From contig JADHTJ010000002.1 of the NCBI GenBank assembly GCA_016785015.1, positions 36,913 through 100,912 on the forward strand: a stretch of DNA of 64,000 nucleotides, in the 5' to 3' direction. Both the position numbers and the translations under genes were made by a program. Numbering within the stretch: position 1 is the stretch's first letter; each line of letters starts with the position of its first letter. This document shows, piece after piece, positions 41,773-50,541 of the stretch. This DNA comes from Anaerolineales bacterium. Lineage in GTDB: Bacteria > Chloroflexota > Anaerolineae > Anaerolineales > UBA11858. The notes under the pieces are model-generated. The model searched no databases. It saw only the letters and a list, made by a program, of their open reading frames with translations, and was not told the DNA's origin.

Positions 41773-42231
41773 CTTTTTGATCATCTGCAAACAAGGATTC
41801 TCTTCTCCCCATAATTCTTTGAATTCTTCAAGATGCCGAAAGCCTAGTGCTTCGTAAAAGGTGCGCGTATTTGCATAGTTTGAGTCTGGATGTTCTGGGC
41901 TCAAGGTTTTTACTTGTAAATATTCAATTCCCTGTTGCCGTAAATTATCCTCTGCTTTATGAACCAGTCTGCGGCCTAATCCCTGGCGGTGAGCATCAGG
42001 CCTGATGCCCATGACATAGATCTCAGCTGCAAAGTCAGTGTGCAATTTGAGGGTGAGGAACCCAATTACTTGATTATTTTCTTGTGTGATAAAGGTGGGA
42101 AGGTTTTCTATCTCTTGAAGATAATGAATAATAGCATCTTCGATCCCAAACCATTCTGGCAGTGAACGCAAAATTGGTTCACACTTGGATGCTTGACCAA
42201 GCAGAGGGCCGTGAATTCTTGTACTCATCAT
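41767..42231 (-). CDS. GNAT family N-acetyltransferase
   Basis: Acetyl-CoA-dependent acetyltransferase of 154 residues. The acetyl-CoA loop RQGLGRRLV, preceded by the strand IYVMGIRPDA, is the diagnostic motif A, and the C-terminal FYEALGFRHLEEF matches motif B. The substrate is unknown. It converges on azlD with a six-base overlap. A short hairpin (CCCCACACGGGGG) follows the radical SAM gene upstream. Confidence 0.88.
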   Translation of the reverse strand: MMSTRIHGPLLGQASKCEPILRSLPEWFGIEDAIIHYLQEIENLPTFITQENNQVIGFLTLKLHTDFAAEIYVMGIRPDAHRQGLGRRLVHKAEDNLRQQGIEYLQVKTLSPEHPDSNYANTRTFYEALGFRHLEEFKELWGEENPCLQMIKKL

Positions 42232-42277
42232 TGATATTGGTCAGCCAACCCCACACGGGGGTGCTTGGTTATTCCCC

Positions 42278-43057
42278 TCAAGTGAATTCTTCTCGTTCTG
42301 TGTCAGAATTATCTTTGCTAACTTTGAGATGTTCTTCTATGCATTGCACAGCGTTCGCCAAGGGAAAGATTTCTTTGGTCACCAACATGTCCGTGTCGCT
42401 GGGGGATACCAAAGGATGCCAGTACACGCCTTTGGCTGTAACAGTGACCTCGGGCACTAAGTTGTTTGTGCCGACATGCACACCTTCTTGAGCAAAACCC
42501 CTTTTGGCCATGGGCCGCACAAAATGATCTTCATCGAGAATGCCGAGACTGCGTCGAAAAGCGTGTAATTCATTTAGATGTGAAGTATTGGCAGGAGTCT
42601 CAGTTGTACTAATAGAAACTTTGAACCCTTCATCAATGAGAGTCCTGATCCCATCAACCGTCTTGGCCCAAGTTCCATCCCCTCGAAAAGGATCGTGATG
42701 TTCTGGGGCACCCCCATCAAGACTCACCTGAATTCTCAAATCATCGTTGGCGATAGCACACAGCTTCTCCAGCCTCTTGCCCTTGAATAACAGCGCATTC
42801 GTGAGAACCGTTGTCTCTAATCGCGCAGAGGAATAAGCAATGATCTCAAAAATATCAGTCAGGATGAATGGTTCGCCGCCCGTCAAGAAGACCTTCTCAA
42901 ATCCAAAAGAGACAGCTTCGTCAACAAGGCGCTGAATAATGGCAAAACTAAGAGAATTTTGAGGGGCTGTAGGGGATGATTCAGCTACACAATAAGAGCA
43001 TTTCAGATTGCAGTCGAAATTTGTATAAATCCATAGCTTTTTTGACAATGAGTGCAT
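42278..43057 (-). CDS. Radical SAM protein, orphan
   Basis: A 259-residue radical SAM enzyme. The cluster motif CNLKCSYC lies at about residues 16-23, followed by the GGEP motif (FLTGGEPFI) and the later strand QVSLDGG. It resembles the core of MoaA/PqqE/SkfB-type enzymes but has no SPASM-like cysteine-rich C-terminus. No precursor peptide or cofactor operon is visible beside it. The cofactor-derived radical chemistry is certain from the motif, but the substrate is unknown. The ATG at 43057 is followed upstream by a dispersed repeat. Confidence 0.85.
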   Translation of the reverse strand: MHSLSKKLWIYTNFDCNLKCSYCVAESSPTAPQNSLSFAIIQRLVDEAVSFGFEKVFLTGGEPFILTDIFEIIAYSSARLETTVLTNALLFKGKRLEKLCAIANDDLRIQVSLDGGAPEHHDPFRGDGTWAKTVDGIRTLIDEGFKVSISTTETPANTSHLNELHAFRRSLGILDEDHFVRPMAKRGFAQEGVHVGTNNLVPEVTVTAKGVYWHPLVSPSDTDMLVTKEIFPLANAVQCIEEHLKVSKDNSDTEREEFT

Positions 43058-43121
43058 ACTGCCTACTCTTTGTTTGATAAGTAGTTTTAGCTAATTAACT
43101 TTTGAGAAATTTACCATCATG

Positions 43122-43253
43122 TCTGTCATTCTGGGCCCAGCATGGGCGAGGAATCTCACTGACCAAAATTCCAGATCCTTCGCTCACCTACGGCGCGCCT
43201 TCGGCGGCTCAGGATGACAAAAATATGAATAATGCTTGCGCATAGGGTTAATA
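43122..43253. repeat. GTCATTCTGGGC...AGGATGACA repeat reaching into recF stop
   Basis: TGTCATTCTGGGC and CTCAGGATGACA are inverted ends, with GAGGAATCTC and AGATCCTTCGCTC inside. A tail GCTTGCGCATAGGGTTAATA follows and also occurs after the copy at 57720-57830. The TTA at 43248-43250 in this tail is the recF stop. Confidence 0.65.
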
Positions 43254-44450
43254 GGTGTTCAATCTGCCATCAGCAAACTGCCAGGTACTGGCATTTTGAA
43301 TAAATTTAGGTTCGAATAAATCGAGATCAGTTGTTGTCAGCAGGGCTTGTTCAATGTCATTTAGGCGTTTGAGTAGGTCCTGGCGCCGGTGGGGGTCTAA
43401 TTCGGCGAGAACTTCGTCTAAGAGCAAGACGGGCCAATGACCTGTTTTCTCTTTCATCCAGGCGACCTCAGCGATTTTCAGCGCCAGCAGCGTCGTTCGG
43501 ATTTGGCCGCGTGAGCCATAGGTGCCCAAATCAATGCCGTTGACTAAGAAATGGATTTCGTCACGATGGGGACCGATGGTGGTCATGCCGCGGGCAATCT
43601 CTTCCCCTCTGGCAGCGATTAGGGCCTCGTGGAAGCCTCTGGCGATTTCATCTTTGCTGAAACCAGTACGGTCGATGGGTGCATCGAGGGGCAGTGCCAT
43701 CTGGTTTTTTGGCGCGGGGAAGGGGTCGTAGGATGGCCGGTATATCAGCCGCAAACGTTCAGCCCCGCGAGTTAACTCGTTGTGCACCAAAGCAGCTAAA
43801 TCTTCGATCTCGACCAGGGCATGAGCGCGCCGCTCAATGACATACGCGCCCGTTTGGATGATCTGTTCATCCCAATAGGCCAGTTGTTCGGGATCGCCAC
43901 CCCGCTCTCCTAATAATTTGAGTAAGGCGTTGCGTTGTGTGAGTGCCTTATCATAAGCGGAGAGTGAAGCTGTGTACTTGGCATTGGTTTGTGAGATCGA
44001 AAGGTTGAGGTATTGACGTCGTTCCGCCGGAGCGCCATCGATGATGCTCAACATGCTGGGCAGAAAGAGCACGGCGTTGAAGTGCCCGATGGTTTCGTTT
44101 ATCTTTTGCTTGGCCCCATCTAGAAGAACTTCTCTTCGTACACGAGAGTTGTTGACACCATTCTTTTCTTTGATGATGCGCACTTCCAGGTTATGGGTTC
44201 TGTCACCACGTTTATAGTCGGCGGTGATCCTTCCCACAGCCAGCGGTTCGCGCGCCGCGATAAAGTTGATTAATTCCCGTTGGCGGCTGGCATGGAAAGA
44301 AGTAAAGGTCGAGAGATAGTAAATCGCTTCTAATAAGCTGGTCTTACCCTGGGCGTTGTCACCAACCAGCAGCATCGTTCCCCTGGGCACGTCAATGTCT
44401 AAGCGGGTGAAATTGCGGAAGTTGGTTAGCGATAGATGCGTCAGGTACAT
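43248..44450 (-). CDS. recF: DNA repair/recombination protein RecF
   Basis: SMC-like ATPase of 400 residues that loads RecA at gaps. The N-terminus LTHLSLTNFRNF, Walker A VGDNAQGKTS, the RREYL-like RRQYLNLSIS and the C-terminal signature (GSRGQIRTTLLALKIAE) with Walker B VLLLDEVLAELDPHRR are all present. The start is supported by TAAGAT six bases upstream (leaderless type). The stop codon lies in a dispersed repeat tail. It is not beside dnaN or gyrB. Confidence 0.95.
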   Translation of the reverse strand: MYLTHLSLTNFRNFTRLDIDVPRGTMLLVGDNAQGKTSLLEAIYYLSTFTSFHASRQRELINFIAAREPLAVGRITADYKRGDRTHNLEVRIIKEKNGVNNSRVRREVLLDGAKQKINETIGHFNAVLFLPSMLSIIDGAPAERRQYLNLSISQTNAKYTASLSAYDKALTQRNALLKLLGERGGDPEQLAYWDEQIIQTGAYVIERRAHALVEIEDLAALVHNELTRGAERLRLIYRPSYDPFPAPKNQMALPLDAPIDRTGFSKDEIARGFHEALIAARGEEIARGMTTIGPHRDEIHFLVNGIDLGTYGSRGQIRTTLLALKIAEVAWMKEKTGHWPVLLLDEVLAELDPHRRQDLLKRLNDIEQALLTTTDLDLFEPKFIQNASTWQFADGRLNTY

Positions 44451-44498
44451 TGAAAAATCTTATTTCTGTAAGAAATTTACTTTATGAAAATAAAACTA

Positions 44499-44582
44499 AA
44501 CGCAGAGCCGCAAAGACGCGAAGGTGCACAGTTCGAAATTTAATATTTCTCCGCGACTTTGCGCCCTAGCGGCTTGGCGTTA
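44499..44582. repeat. Dispersed palindrome, CGCAAAGACGCG family
   Basis: AACGCAGAGCCGCAAAGACGCG pairs with CGCGACTTTGCGCCCTAGCGG...GGCGTT. Related to 11942-12009 and 45184-45262. Confidence 0.65.
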
Positions 44583-44606
44583 TTCTTGGTGTTGTAAGTT
44601 GTTTCA

Positions 44607-45119
44607 TCAATCAGCTGACGACACCTGGCCGACATCGACCTCGGGTTCCCAAACACTCAGAGCATGGTCGGTAAAGAGCACGCCATGCAAATGATCAGTC
44701 TCATGTTGGAAGATGCGCGCCAACCAGCCTTCGGCTTCCATTTTGATCGGATTCCCATCCCTGTCAGAGCCTTCGATGGTGGCCGAATGGGGGCGAATCA
44801 CATCGCCAACAATCCCAGGAATGGAGAGGCAGCCCTCGACGCCGACTTCAGTCTCCTTGGATGTCTTGGTGATCTTAGGATTAACAAATGTGTACAGCTG
44901 CAGAGGCGCTTCTTCATCATTCTCGTCGCCAAACTCAGCGACGAAAAGGCTCAGGGGCTCGTTGACCTGCGGGGAGGCCAGACCCACACCGGGGGCTTCG
45001 CGCATGGTTTCAATCATGTCATCAATTAATTGATGCAAGTCAGCATCGAAAATAACAACTTTTTTGGCTTTTCCCCGCAAAACAGGATGGGGCGTGGTGA
45101 TAATTTTTCTGATGGGCAT
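44607..45119 (-). CDS. def: Peptide deformylase
   Basis: Iron/zinc enzyme that removes the formyl group from new proteins, about 170 residues. The three family motifs are GVGLASPQV, EGCLSIPG and HETDHLHG. GTG 45152 is in frame, but ATG 45119 gives the usual N-terminus MPIRKIITTPHPVLR. No formyltransferase gene is adjacent. The gene is flanked by CGCAAAGACGC-type palindromes on both sides. Confidence 0.95.
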   Translation of the reverse strand: MPIRKIITTPHPVLRGKAKKVVIFDADLHQLIDDMIETMREAPGVGLASPQVNEPLSLFVAEFGDENDEEAPLQLYTFVNPKITKTSKETEVGVEGCLSIPGIVGDVIRPHSATIEGSDRDGNPIKMEAEGWLARIFQHETDHLHGVLFTDHALSVWEPEVDVGQVSSAD

Positions 45120-45183
45120 ATTGATAATCTTGAATTTTAGGTGGTCTACCACTTGAGTGTTGCCGTCTTGAAAAAGGTTGATT

Positions 45184-45262
45184 TGAACCGCGAAGACGCC
45201 AAGAGCGCTAAGAAAAAGACAAAATGAGAATGAACTTTGCGTCCTTTGCGGCTTTGCGGTGA
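45184..45262. repeat. Dispersed palindrome, CCGCGAAGACGCC family
   Basis: GAACCGCGAAGACGCCAAGAGCGC pairs with GCGTCCTTTGCGGCTTTGCGGT across an A-rich loop. Confidence 0.65.
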
Positions 45263-45352
45263 AATTTGGCTCTGGTTTTCGGCCAACAACACTTTGCAGG
45301 GTGACTACCGAATTATAAGTGTTGATTTAACCCCCGTATTGTACCCGAAATC

Positions 45353-45564
45353 TTGGTAGTATTGAATTTTCAGGATTTTATAGGCGTATCAATCAGGAGT
45401 GGTGATTTGCGTGGTATTCAAAACATCACCTTGGGTAAGACGGGCTTCACTTCGATGAACTCAGTGCAGGCGAGAGCCTCAGCCCTCTATGACCACCGCT
45501 GTCTGAGGCTCTCGATGACAGCGCCTTTGCAAGGTAGAAATTCCCAATTGTCAATACGGCCTAG
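45353..45564. repeat. 212-bp inverted-repeat element, TAGGTAGTGTTGACA type
   Basis: Left end TTGGTAGTATTGAATTTT and right end AATTGTCAATACGGCCTAG are imperfect inverted copies. An 11-bp perfect hairpin (GAGAGCCTCAG / CTGAGGCTCTC) lies inside, in a block resembling the GTCATC-type repeats. The right end supplies the stop codon of the next gene. Confidence 0.6.
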
Positions 45565-47195
45565 TAGAAATCTGGCTTGTGATCTGCGCTGCGGCCTCCA
45601 TCAACTTGTTCGTGATAAATTTTCAGCCATTCCACCATGCGATCACGTTCTCTACTGGCTTCTACGGATTCGATCTGCTGTTTTCGGGTGTAATAGCGGT
45701 GGAAGATTTCCTGCTGCACCATGGATGGATTGACAACATCATCGAAAGTGAATTTTGCCTCGCCGACGTTGATGATCACCGTGCCATAATTGAAAATCCG
45801 CTGCCAGAAGCTTTGGGCAACCTGGGTATTGAGTATCCTTTCCAAGGGGGCTGATTTTCTGAGATCCTGCCCAAAAGGTTTGCGGTCGATATCGAAGATA
45901 TTCCGGTCAGTTAATTGGAAGATGTCGTTTCCCCAGTCAATAAAGCGGTAAATAAATATTACTGTGGCAATAATGTTTGCCCCGACTATGATTTTACTAA
46001 ATATATCCCCAAAAGGAAATTTGAAAACAAGCAGTGCAATCAAGAAAACAGTTGTGATGCCGAGAAATAAAACAGCTTTCCAACTATCCATGACCAGGAT
46101 GAATTTATGTTTGCGGTAAGTGATTGTGCCTTGTTCTTCGTAGCGCGCTTTGAAGAAATTTGCTATTTGTCTTAGAAGTCCGGGTTGCTGGATTGGCCGA
46201 GCGGGAGGCCGATCGCTGGAACCATCATCTCTTTCATCTAAACCAATGCTCTCTCGTACCATCCGTACGCGCATTTCGTGTTCTTCTTCCGTATAGCGCT
46301 GTTTGGCACGTTGCCAGTATTCCTGGATTACCCCTTCAAGTTGTTTAGGCTTGTTCACATTCTCCATGACAATTCGGCCAGTATAGGTATTGACGATTAC
46401 ATCGCCAGACCTCCAGAGTCGTTGGATGTAGTCCGAATTCATGTGTACGGAAATCACCGCATCCAACGGAGCCTCGTGACGGCTTTCATAAACAAGTACT
46501 ATTTTTTCGAGCCAGACGACGCGTTTATTGGTGACGATATAGTAATCATTTCTCCAGTCAATCAAAGCCCAAAACGCCCACAAAACTACTAAGCTGCTAA
46601 GAAGACCCCCAACTATAGAATAATATTTTGCATCCCCGCCAAGCACGCCAGCGAGCATCATAACTGCGCCGATGATGCCAAGGATCACTATGGGGACGAA
46701 AGATTTCAACATAACAAAGAAATGTTTCTGGGCGATCAAATGAATAATTTCATCATCGCCCAGCCATTCGAATTGTCGGGTTTGTCCTAATGAATAGCTT
46801 CGAGCCAGGAGTTTAAGCTCTTCCTTGATTTCTGGGTACGCTTTCAGCAACTCGCCAAACTGCTCTCTTTTCAACACTAGCAGTTTGGTGTTGAGTACTG
46901 CAGTTGCTGTAGCGGTATGGCCTTTGTTCTCGAGGTACGATTGCTCGCCAAAAAATTCCCCAGACCTTAGATCACCTATTTCATACCTGTTGTCACCTTC
47001 TCCACGTGCTAGATGGATTTTTCCGGATGTGATAATATAGAAGTCCCCCCCCGGACTACCTTCATGAAAGAGTTCATCCCCTTCATTAAATGTAATTTCG
47101 TCCAAGCGTTGCGAGAGTGATTCGCGCTCCATCTCATCCAGTTTTCTGAAGATACGAATTGTCGCGAGAAATTCGGCAATTTCGTTGGGGTTCAT
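45561..47195 (-). CDS. cNMP-binding domain joined to two membrane PH modules
   Basis: A 544-residue protein. Residues 12-130 form a CRP-type cyclic-nucleotide-binding domain (FNEGDELFHEGSPGGDFYIITSGKI in part, SGEFFGEQSYLE, then TATATA at the usual phosphate-loop position). Two repeats of a helix pair plus bacterial PH domain follow: helices at about 170-225 with PH to 310, and helices at about 385-435 with PH to 510. Acidic and proline-rich linkers separate them. The architecture suggests a membrane protein gated by cAMP or cGMP. TAAAAT lies six bases before the ATG (leaderless type). The stop TAG comes from an inverted-repeat end. Confidence 0.8.
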   Translation of the reverse strand: MNPNEIAEFLATIRIFRKLDEMERESLSQRLDEITFNEGDELFHEGSPGGDFYIITSGKIHLARGEGDNRYEIGDLRSGEFFGEQSYLENKGHTATATAVLNTKLLVLKREQFGELLKAYPEIKEELKLLARSYSLGQTRQFEWLGDDEIIHLIAQKHFFVMLKSFVPIVILGIIGAVMMLAGVLGGDAKYYSIVGGLLSSLVVLWAFWALIDWRNDYYIVTNKRVVWLEKIVLVYESRHEAPLDAVISVHMNSDYIQRLWRSGDVIVNTYTGRIVMENVNKPKQLEGVIQEYWQRAKQRYTEEEHEMRVRMVRESIGLDERDDGSSDRPPARPIQQPGLLRQIANFFKARYEEQGTITYRKHKFILVMDSWKAVLFLGITTVFLIALLVFKFPFGDIFSKIIVGANIIATVIFIYRFIDWGNDIFQLTDRNIFDIDRKPFGQDLRKSAPLERILNTQVAQSFWQRIFNYGTVIINVGEAKFTFDDVVNPSMVQQEIFHRYYTRKQQIESVEASRERDRMVEWLKIYHEQVDGGRSADHKPDFY

Positions 47196-47273
47196 AATCT
47201 CATTTTAGCATGAACTTGTTGAAGTTGTCCGGGTAAAAAACCAAAATCTGATAATTCTTTAGGAGCAAGATAC

Positions 47274-48734
47274 ATGCCCATTCACTTTGGAACCGACGGC
47301 TGGCGAGCTGTCATCTCTGATACCTTTACATTTCACAATCTCCGCTTAGTGACCCAGGCGATTGCCGACGCGATCAATTCGGGCGATTGGCAGATTGCCA
47401 CGAATTCTGGCCGCAGTGTTGACCCGCACAAGATGGTGGTTGGCTTCGATACGCGTTTCCTGTCTGATCGTTACGCCGCCGATGTGGCGCGAGTTCTGGC
47501 TGCTAATGGCTATACCGTCTTCTTGGCGCAAGCCGATGCGCCTACACCGGCGATCTCTTATGCTGTACATCATTTGGGCGCTATTGCTGGGGCAGTGATC
47601 ACGGCCTCGCACAACGCGCCGCGTTACAACGGCATCAAACTCAAAGCTGCCTATGGAGGCGCGGCTCTGCCTGAGCAATCCCATCGGGTGGAAGTATATC
47701 TGAATGACAATGAAGAACGCGGTCGCGGACCCAATATGATGGACTGGGATCAGGCGCGTAAGTTGGGGTTGATCGAGCGCTTCAACCCAATTCCTGCATA
47801 TTATGATCATCTACGTACTTTGATCAACTTCGATATCATTGCCGAGCGACCTCCGCGTGTGGTGGTCGATTCGATGCACGGTTCTGGTCGAGAAGTGATC
47901 AAGGGAATCTTGAAAGGAACCGGATGTGAGGTGCATGAAATTCGGGGTGAGATGAACCCTGGTTTTGGTGGCACGCATCCCGAGCCGATTGCCCGCAACT
48001 TGGGCGCCCTGGCGACGGCTATTGGGACAGGATTTGGTGATTTGGGTCTGGCAACCGATGGCGACGCGGATCGCATCGGCGCCATGGATGGCCATGGACG
48101 CTTTGTCGATCCGCACAAAATTATGGCCTTGGCACTGCGTTATCTGGTCGAAAAACGCGAGTGGCGCGGCCCCGTGGTGCGCACGGTTTCCACCACGCGC
48201 ATGATCGACCGTTTAGCCAAGAAATATGATTTGCCCATTTATGAGACTCCCGTAGGCTTCAACCATATTGCCGATTATATGCTCAAAGAAGATGTCCTGA
48301 TCGGTGGCGAAGAGTCAGGCGGCATCTCTTTCAGGGGCAATATCCCTGAGGGCGATGGCATTCTGATGGGGTTGCTGTTAGTGGAAATGGTTGCTGCCCA
48401 AAGGGCACCGCTACATGAATTGGTCGATGATTTACTGGAAGATGTTGGCCCCGCATTCTATGAACGTAAGGATCAGCGACTTAGCCATCCGGTTGTCAAA
48501 GATAAGATGACTTTAAAGTTGTTGAATGAAGCCCCTGATAAGATCGGCGGCGAAGCCGTTCAGGATGTATTGACCATTGATGGCGTGAAGTACATTATGT
48601 CGGATGATTCCTGGCTCTTGATCCGCCCTTCAGGTACCGAACCAGTGTTGAGAGTGTATGCTGAAGGGCGTACCCCCGAAATGGTGCAGGCTTTGCTGCG
48701 CTTTGGCGAGGACGTGGCGACCAGTGTGACGTAA
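47274..48734 (+). CDS. Alpha-D-phosphohexomutase (PGM/PMM family)
   Basis: A 486-residue mutase that moves phosphate between C1 and C6 of hexoses. The phosphoserine loop TASHNAPRYNGIK, the metal loop DGDADRIG, the sugar loop GGEESGG and the phosphate loop RPSGTEP are all in place. It probably acts as phosphoglucomutase or phosphomannomutase, and the sequence alone does not decide. AGGAG lies before ATG 47274. A terminator follows at 48767-48808. Confidence 0.92.
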   Translation: MPIHFGTDGWRAVISDTFTFHNLRLVTQAIADAINSGDWQIATNSGRSVDPHKMVVGFDTRFLSDRYAADVARVLAANGYTVFLAQADAPTPAISYAVHHLGAIAGAVITASHNAPRYNGIKLKAAYGGAALPEQSHRVEVYLNDNEERGRGPNMMDWDQARKLGLIERFNPIPAYYDHLRTLINFDIIAERPPRVVVDSMHGSGREVIKGILKGTGCEVHEIRGEMNPGFGGTHPEPIARNLGALATAIGTGFGDLGLATDGDADRIGAMDGHGRFVDPHKIMALALRYLVEKREWRGPVVRTVSTTRMIDRLAKKYDLPIYETPVGFNHIADYMLKEDVLIGGEESGGISFRGNIPEGDGILMGLLLVEMVAAQRAPLHELVDDLLEDVGPAFYERKDQRLSHPVVKDKMTLKLLNEAPDKIGGEAVQDVLTIDGVKYIMSDDSWLLIRPSGTEPVLRVYAEGRTPEMVQALLRFGEDVATSVT

Positions 48735-48766
48735 GCAATCCAAGTACTAGATTTCGATATAACCAA

Positions 48767-48808
48767 AAGGAGATGGGCATTTTGTTGCTCCCATCTCCTT
48801 TATATTTT
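48767..48808. terminator. Bidirectional-looking terminator
   Basis: AAGGAGATGGG / CCCATCTCCTT (48767-48777, 48790-48800), then TATATTTT. It separates the phosphohexomutase gene from the converging operon. Confidence 0.8.
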
Positions 48809-48845
48809 GGATTCTTCGGAAATCGCTATTTATTGGAAAGCTAGA

Positions 48846-49421
48846 TTATCCTGAAGTGCGCAAGCGCCTAGCCAGGAAAATCACCAGGATCATAGCCCCA
48901 GCAAGAGCTAATAATCCAGGCAGGCCCACATCATCTGCAAAGCCAGCCGACGGCAATTGAGTCGATATGGGAGTCACAGTTAACAAATTCGAAGCTTGCT
49001 GTGTGAACAAAGCTCCCATCGTTGCGGTTAGTTGTGAATCTCGATCACTATCTTGTGCCAGCCCAGCCGCGGGCGTGTCGGTAGGTGCGATCACCGGAGT
49101 CGGGCTGGATGTGGCTGTCATTGGAGGCTGGGTGCTGGTAGCCGTGGGTGTGGCAGTCCACGATTGGGCTTCTGCGGTAAGGCCGCTGGCCATGGCGACC
49201 TGCGTGTTTTGAGCGTTGATCTGAGCTACCTGAGTATTTTGAGCAGAGCGCCGGTTTGGCACAACCACCATAGCATAAACTGCCATGAGAATTAACGATA
49301 GGATCAGGATAGCGCCCAGGATTCCGGCTACCAACAAGAAGGTACGATTGCTGGCTTCCTCGGGAGGCGGGGAATCATCGAATTCATCGTCATCAAAAAA
49401 TTCAAAAGGTTCTTCAGTCAT
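48846..49421 (-). CDS. Operon gene 8: single-pass protein with LPxTG-like C-terminus
   Basis: Unrecognised 191-residue protein. An acidic N-terminus of 24 residues (FEFFDDDEFDDSPPPEE) precedes a strong helix (LLVAGILGAILILSLILMAV). A Thr/Pro/Ser-rich region follows (TATPTATSTQPPMTATSS), then QLPSAGF, a second helix (GLLALAGAMILVIFLA) and RRLRTSG. LP-x-[TA]-G, helix and basic tail is the layout of a sortase substrate. The extracytoplasmic Thr/Pro stretch would be a wall-spanning stalk. GAGGAGATC lies before the ATG at 49421. It is the last gene of the eight-gene operon, 26 bp after its neighbour. Confidence 0.7.
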   Translation of the reverse strand: MTEEPFEFFDDDEFDDSPPPEEASNRTFLLVAGILGAILILSLILMAVYAMVVVPNRRSAQNTQVAQINAQNTQVAMASGLTAEAQSWTATPTATSTQPPMTATSSPTPVIAPTDTPAAGLAQDSDRDSQLTATMGALFTQQASNLLTVTPISTQLPSAGFADDVGLPGLLALAGAMILVIFLARRLRTSG

Positions 49422-49447
49422 TGCGATCTCCTCAAATTAGAAGGGTG

Positions 49448-50506
49448 CTAGGCAATTTTTTCCAGGTTGACCAGTGGAATTGTTGTGCGTTCATTGTCCG
49501 AGAGAACGACTTCGGCGCCAAGAGCACGCACTCCACTGGGAAATTTTATGGGTTGGCTGTATATGGTTTCAATCTTGCCCGATTTCCCTTGATGGGGCGC
49601 CCTAACAATTCGTACACTTTGACCCTTAGCAAAATCTTCAATGGCCAGGGATGCATCTTCGGGCGCTTGAGACGCATCTAATGGGATCACAATTTCAGGG
49701 CGAGTGCCGTTGTAATGATCCCGAGCTTCCGCATTCAATGATACTTCACGACCGTTATTTGATGTAAGTAAATTATAGCCTATTGCGCTCAGTGGGTGGA
49801 ATCCAAATCCCTCCAAAATCAGAACAGGGATTTGAGCCTTTCTTGCAAGGCGGACAAGAGAAGAATCCATACTGGTGAAGATCAAACCTCGCAGGGGAAT
49901 GTCCGCCGCTTTTTGGAAAATTTGGGGATCAGCACAATAGCCACCCAATACGATGGCTCCACGTAGGCTCACATCGAGGTCATCAGCAGTGAGTTTGTCA
50001 TCAGGGGAATCTATGCGAACCTGCATCATACCAAATTCCGTTTGGTCATTTCCCCAAACACCCTGAATGAGTGCTCCCGTAGCTTCGATTACAGCACCTC
50101 GATCTGGAATTAGATCTGTAACTGTACCAGGCATACCCGCATGTACTTCGTAGGGAGTGCTGTTAACCTGTAATAACACCAACCCATCCCCAGCAACAAC
50201 GATCCTCCCAGAGCGAGGCGCGCGAACAACTCGCTGGGTGATCCCCACGGGCCCTGCAATTAGATCGTCCTTTTGGATCATCTCTCCAGCCGCATGTTGT
50301 ATGAGATCATCTGCTTTCTCTGTAGATACATACAAACTGCTGGCAATATCTAACATGAGATGCTCAGGGGCTAAGATTGTCTCTGCAACTGTATCCAGAG
50401 CCTCTACTTTTTGACTCTGGCGTACGAGCACTTTCCCGGGAACAGGCAGTTCGCGGTGGCGGCGTATCTTCGTAAGTGGAGAGATTTGTATAATAGGAGC
50501 TAACAT
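49448..50506 (-). CDS. Operon gene 7: barrel-sandwich/KOW-like protein
   Basis: Unrecognised 352-residue protein. The first third has strands with VRAPRSGRIVVAGDGLVLLQ, like the biotinyl/lipoyl barrel-sandwich fold. The middle (RGAIVLGGYCADPQIFQKAA, LRGLIFTSMDSSLVRLAR) looks like an alpha/beta domain. The end (GQSVRIVRAPHQGKSGKI) resembles a KOW strand pair. A TTG at 50560 would overlap the previous gene, but AGGA lies before ATG 50506, which is preferred. It directly follows the MutL-like ATPase gene, so the two products probably work together. Confidence 0.65.
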   Translation of the reverse strand: MLAPIIQISPLTKIRRHRELPVPGKVLVRQSQKVEALDTVAETILAPEHLMLDIASSLYVSTEKADDLIQHAAGEMIQKDDLIAGPVGITQRVVRAPRSGRIVVAGDGLVLLQVNSTPYEVHAGMPGTVTDLIPDRGAVIEATGALIQGVWGNDQTEFGMMQVRIDSPDDKLTADDLDVSLRGAIVLGGYCADPQIFQKAADIPLRGLIFTSMDSSLVRLARKAQIPVLILEGFGFHPLSAIGYNLLTSNNGREVSLNAEARDHYNGTRPEIVIPLDASQAPEDASLAIEDFAKGQSVRIVRAPHQGKSGKIETIYSQPIKFPSGVRALGAEVVLSDNERTTIPLVNLEKIA

Positions 50507-50541
50507 AATTCCTAGATAAATTGATGCAAGTTCAATGCCAG

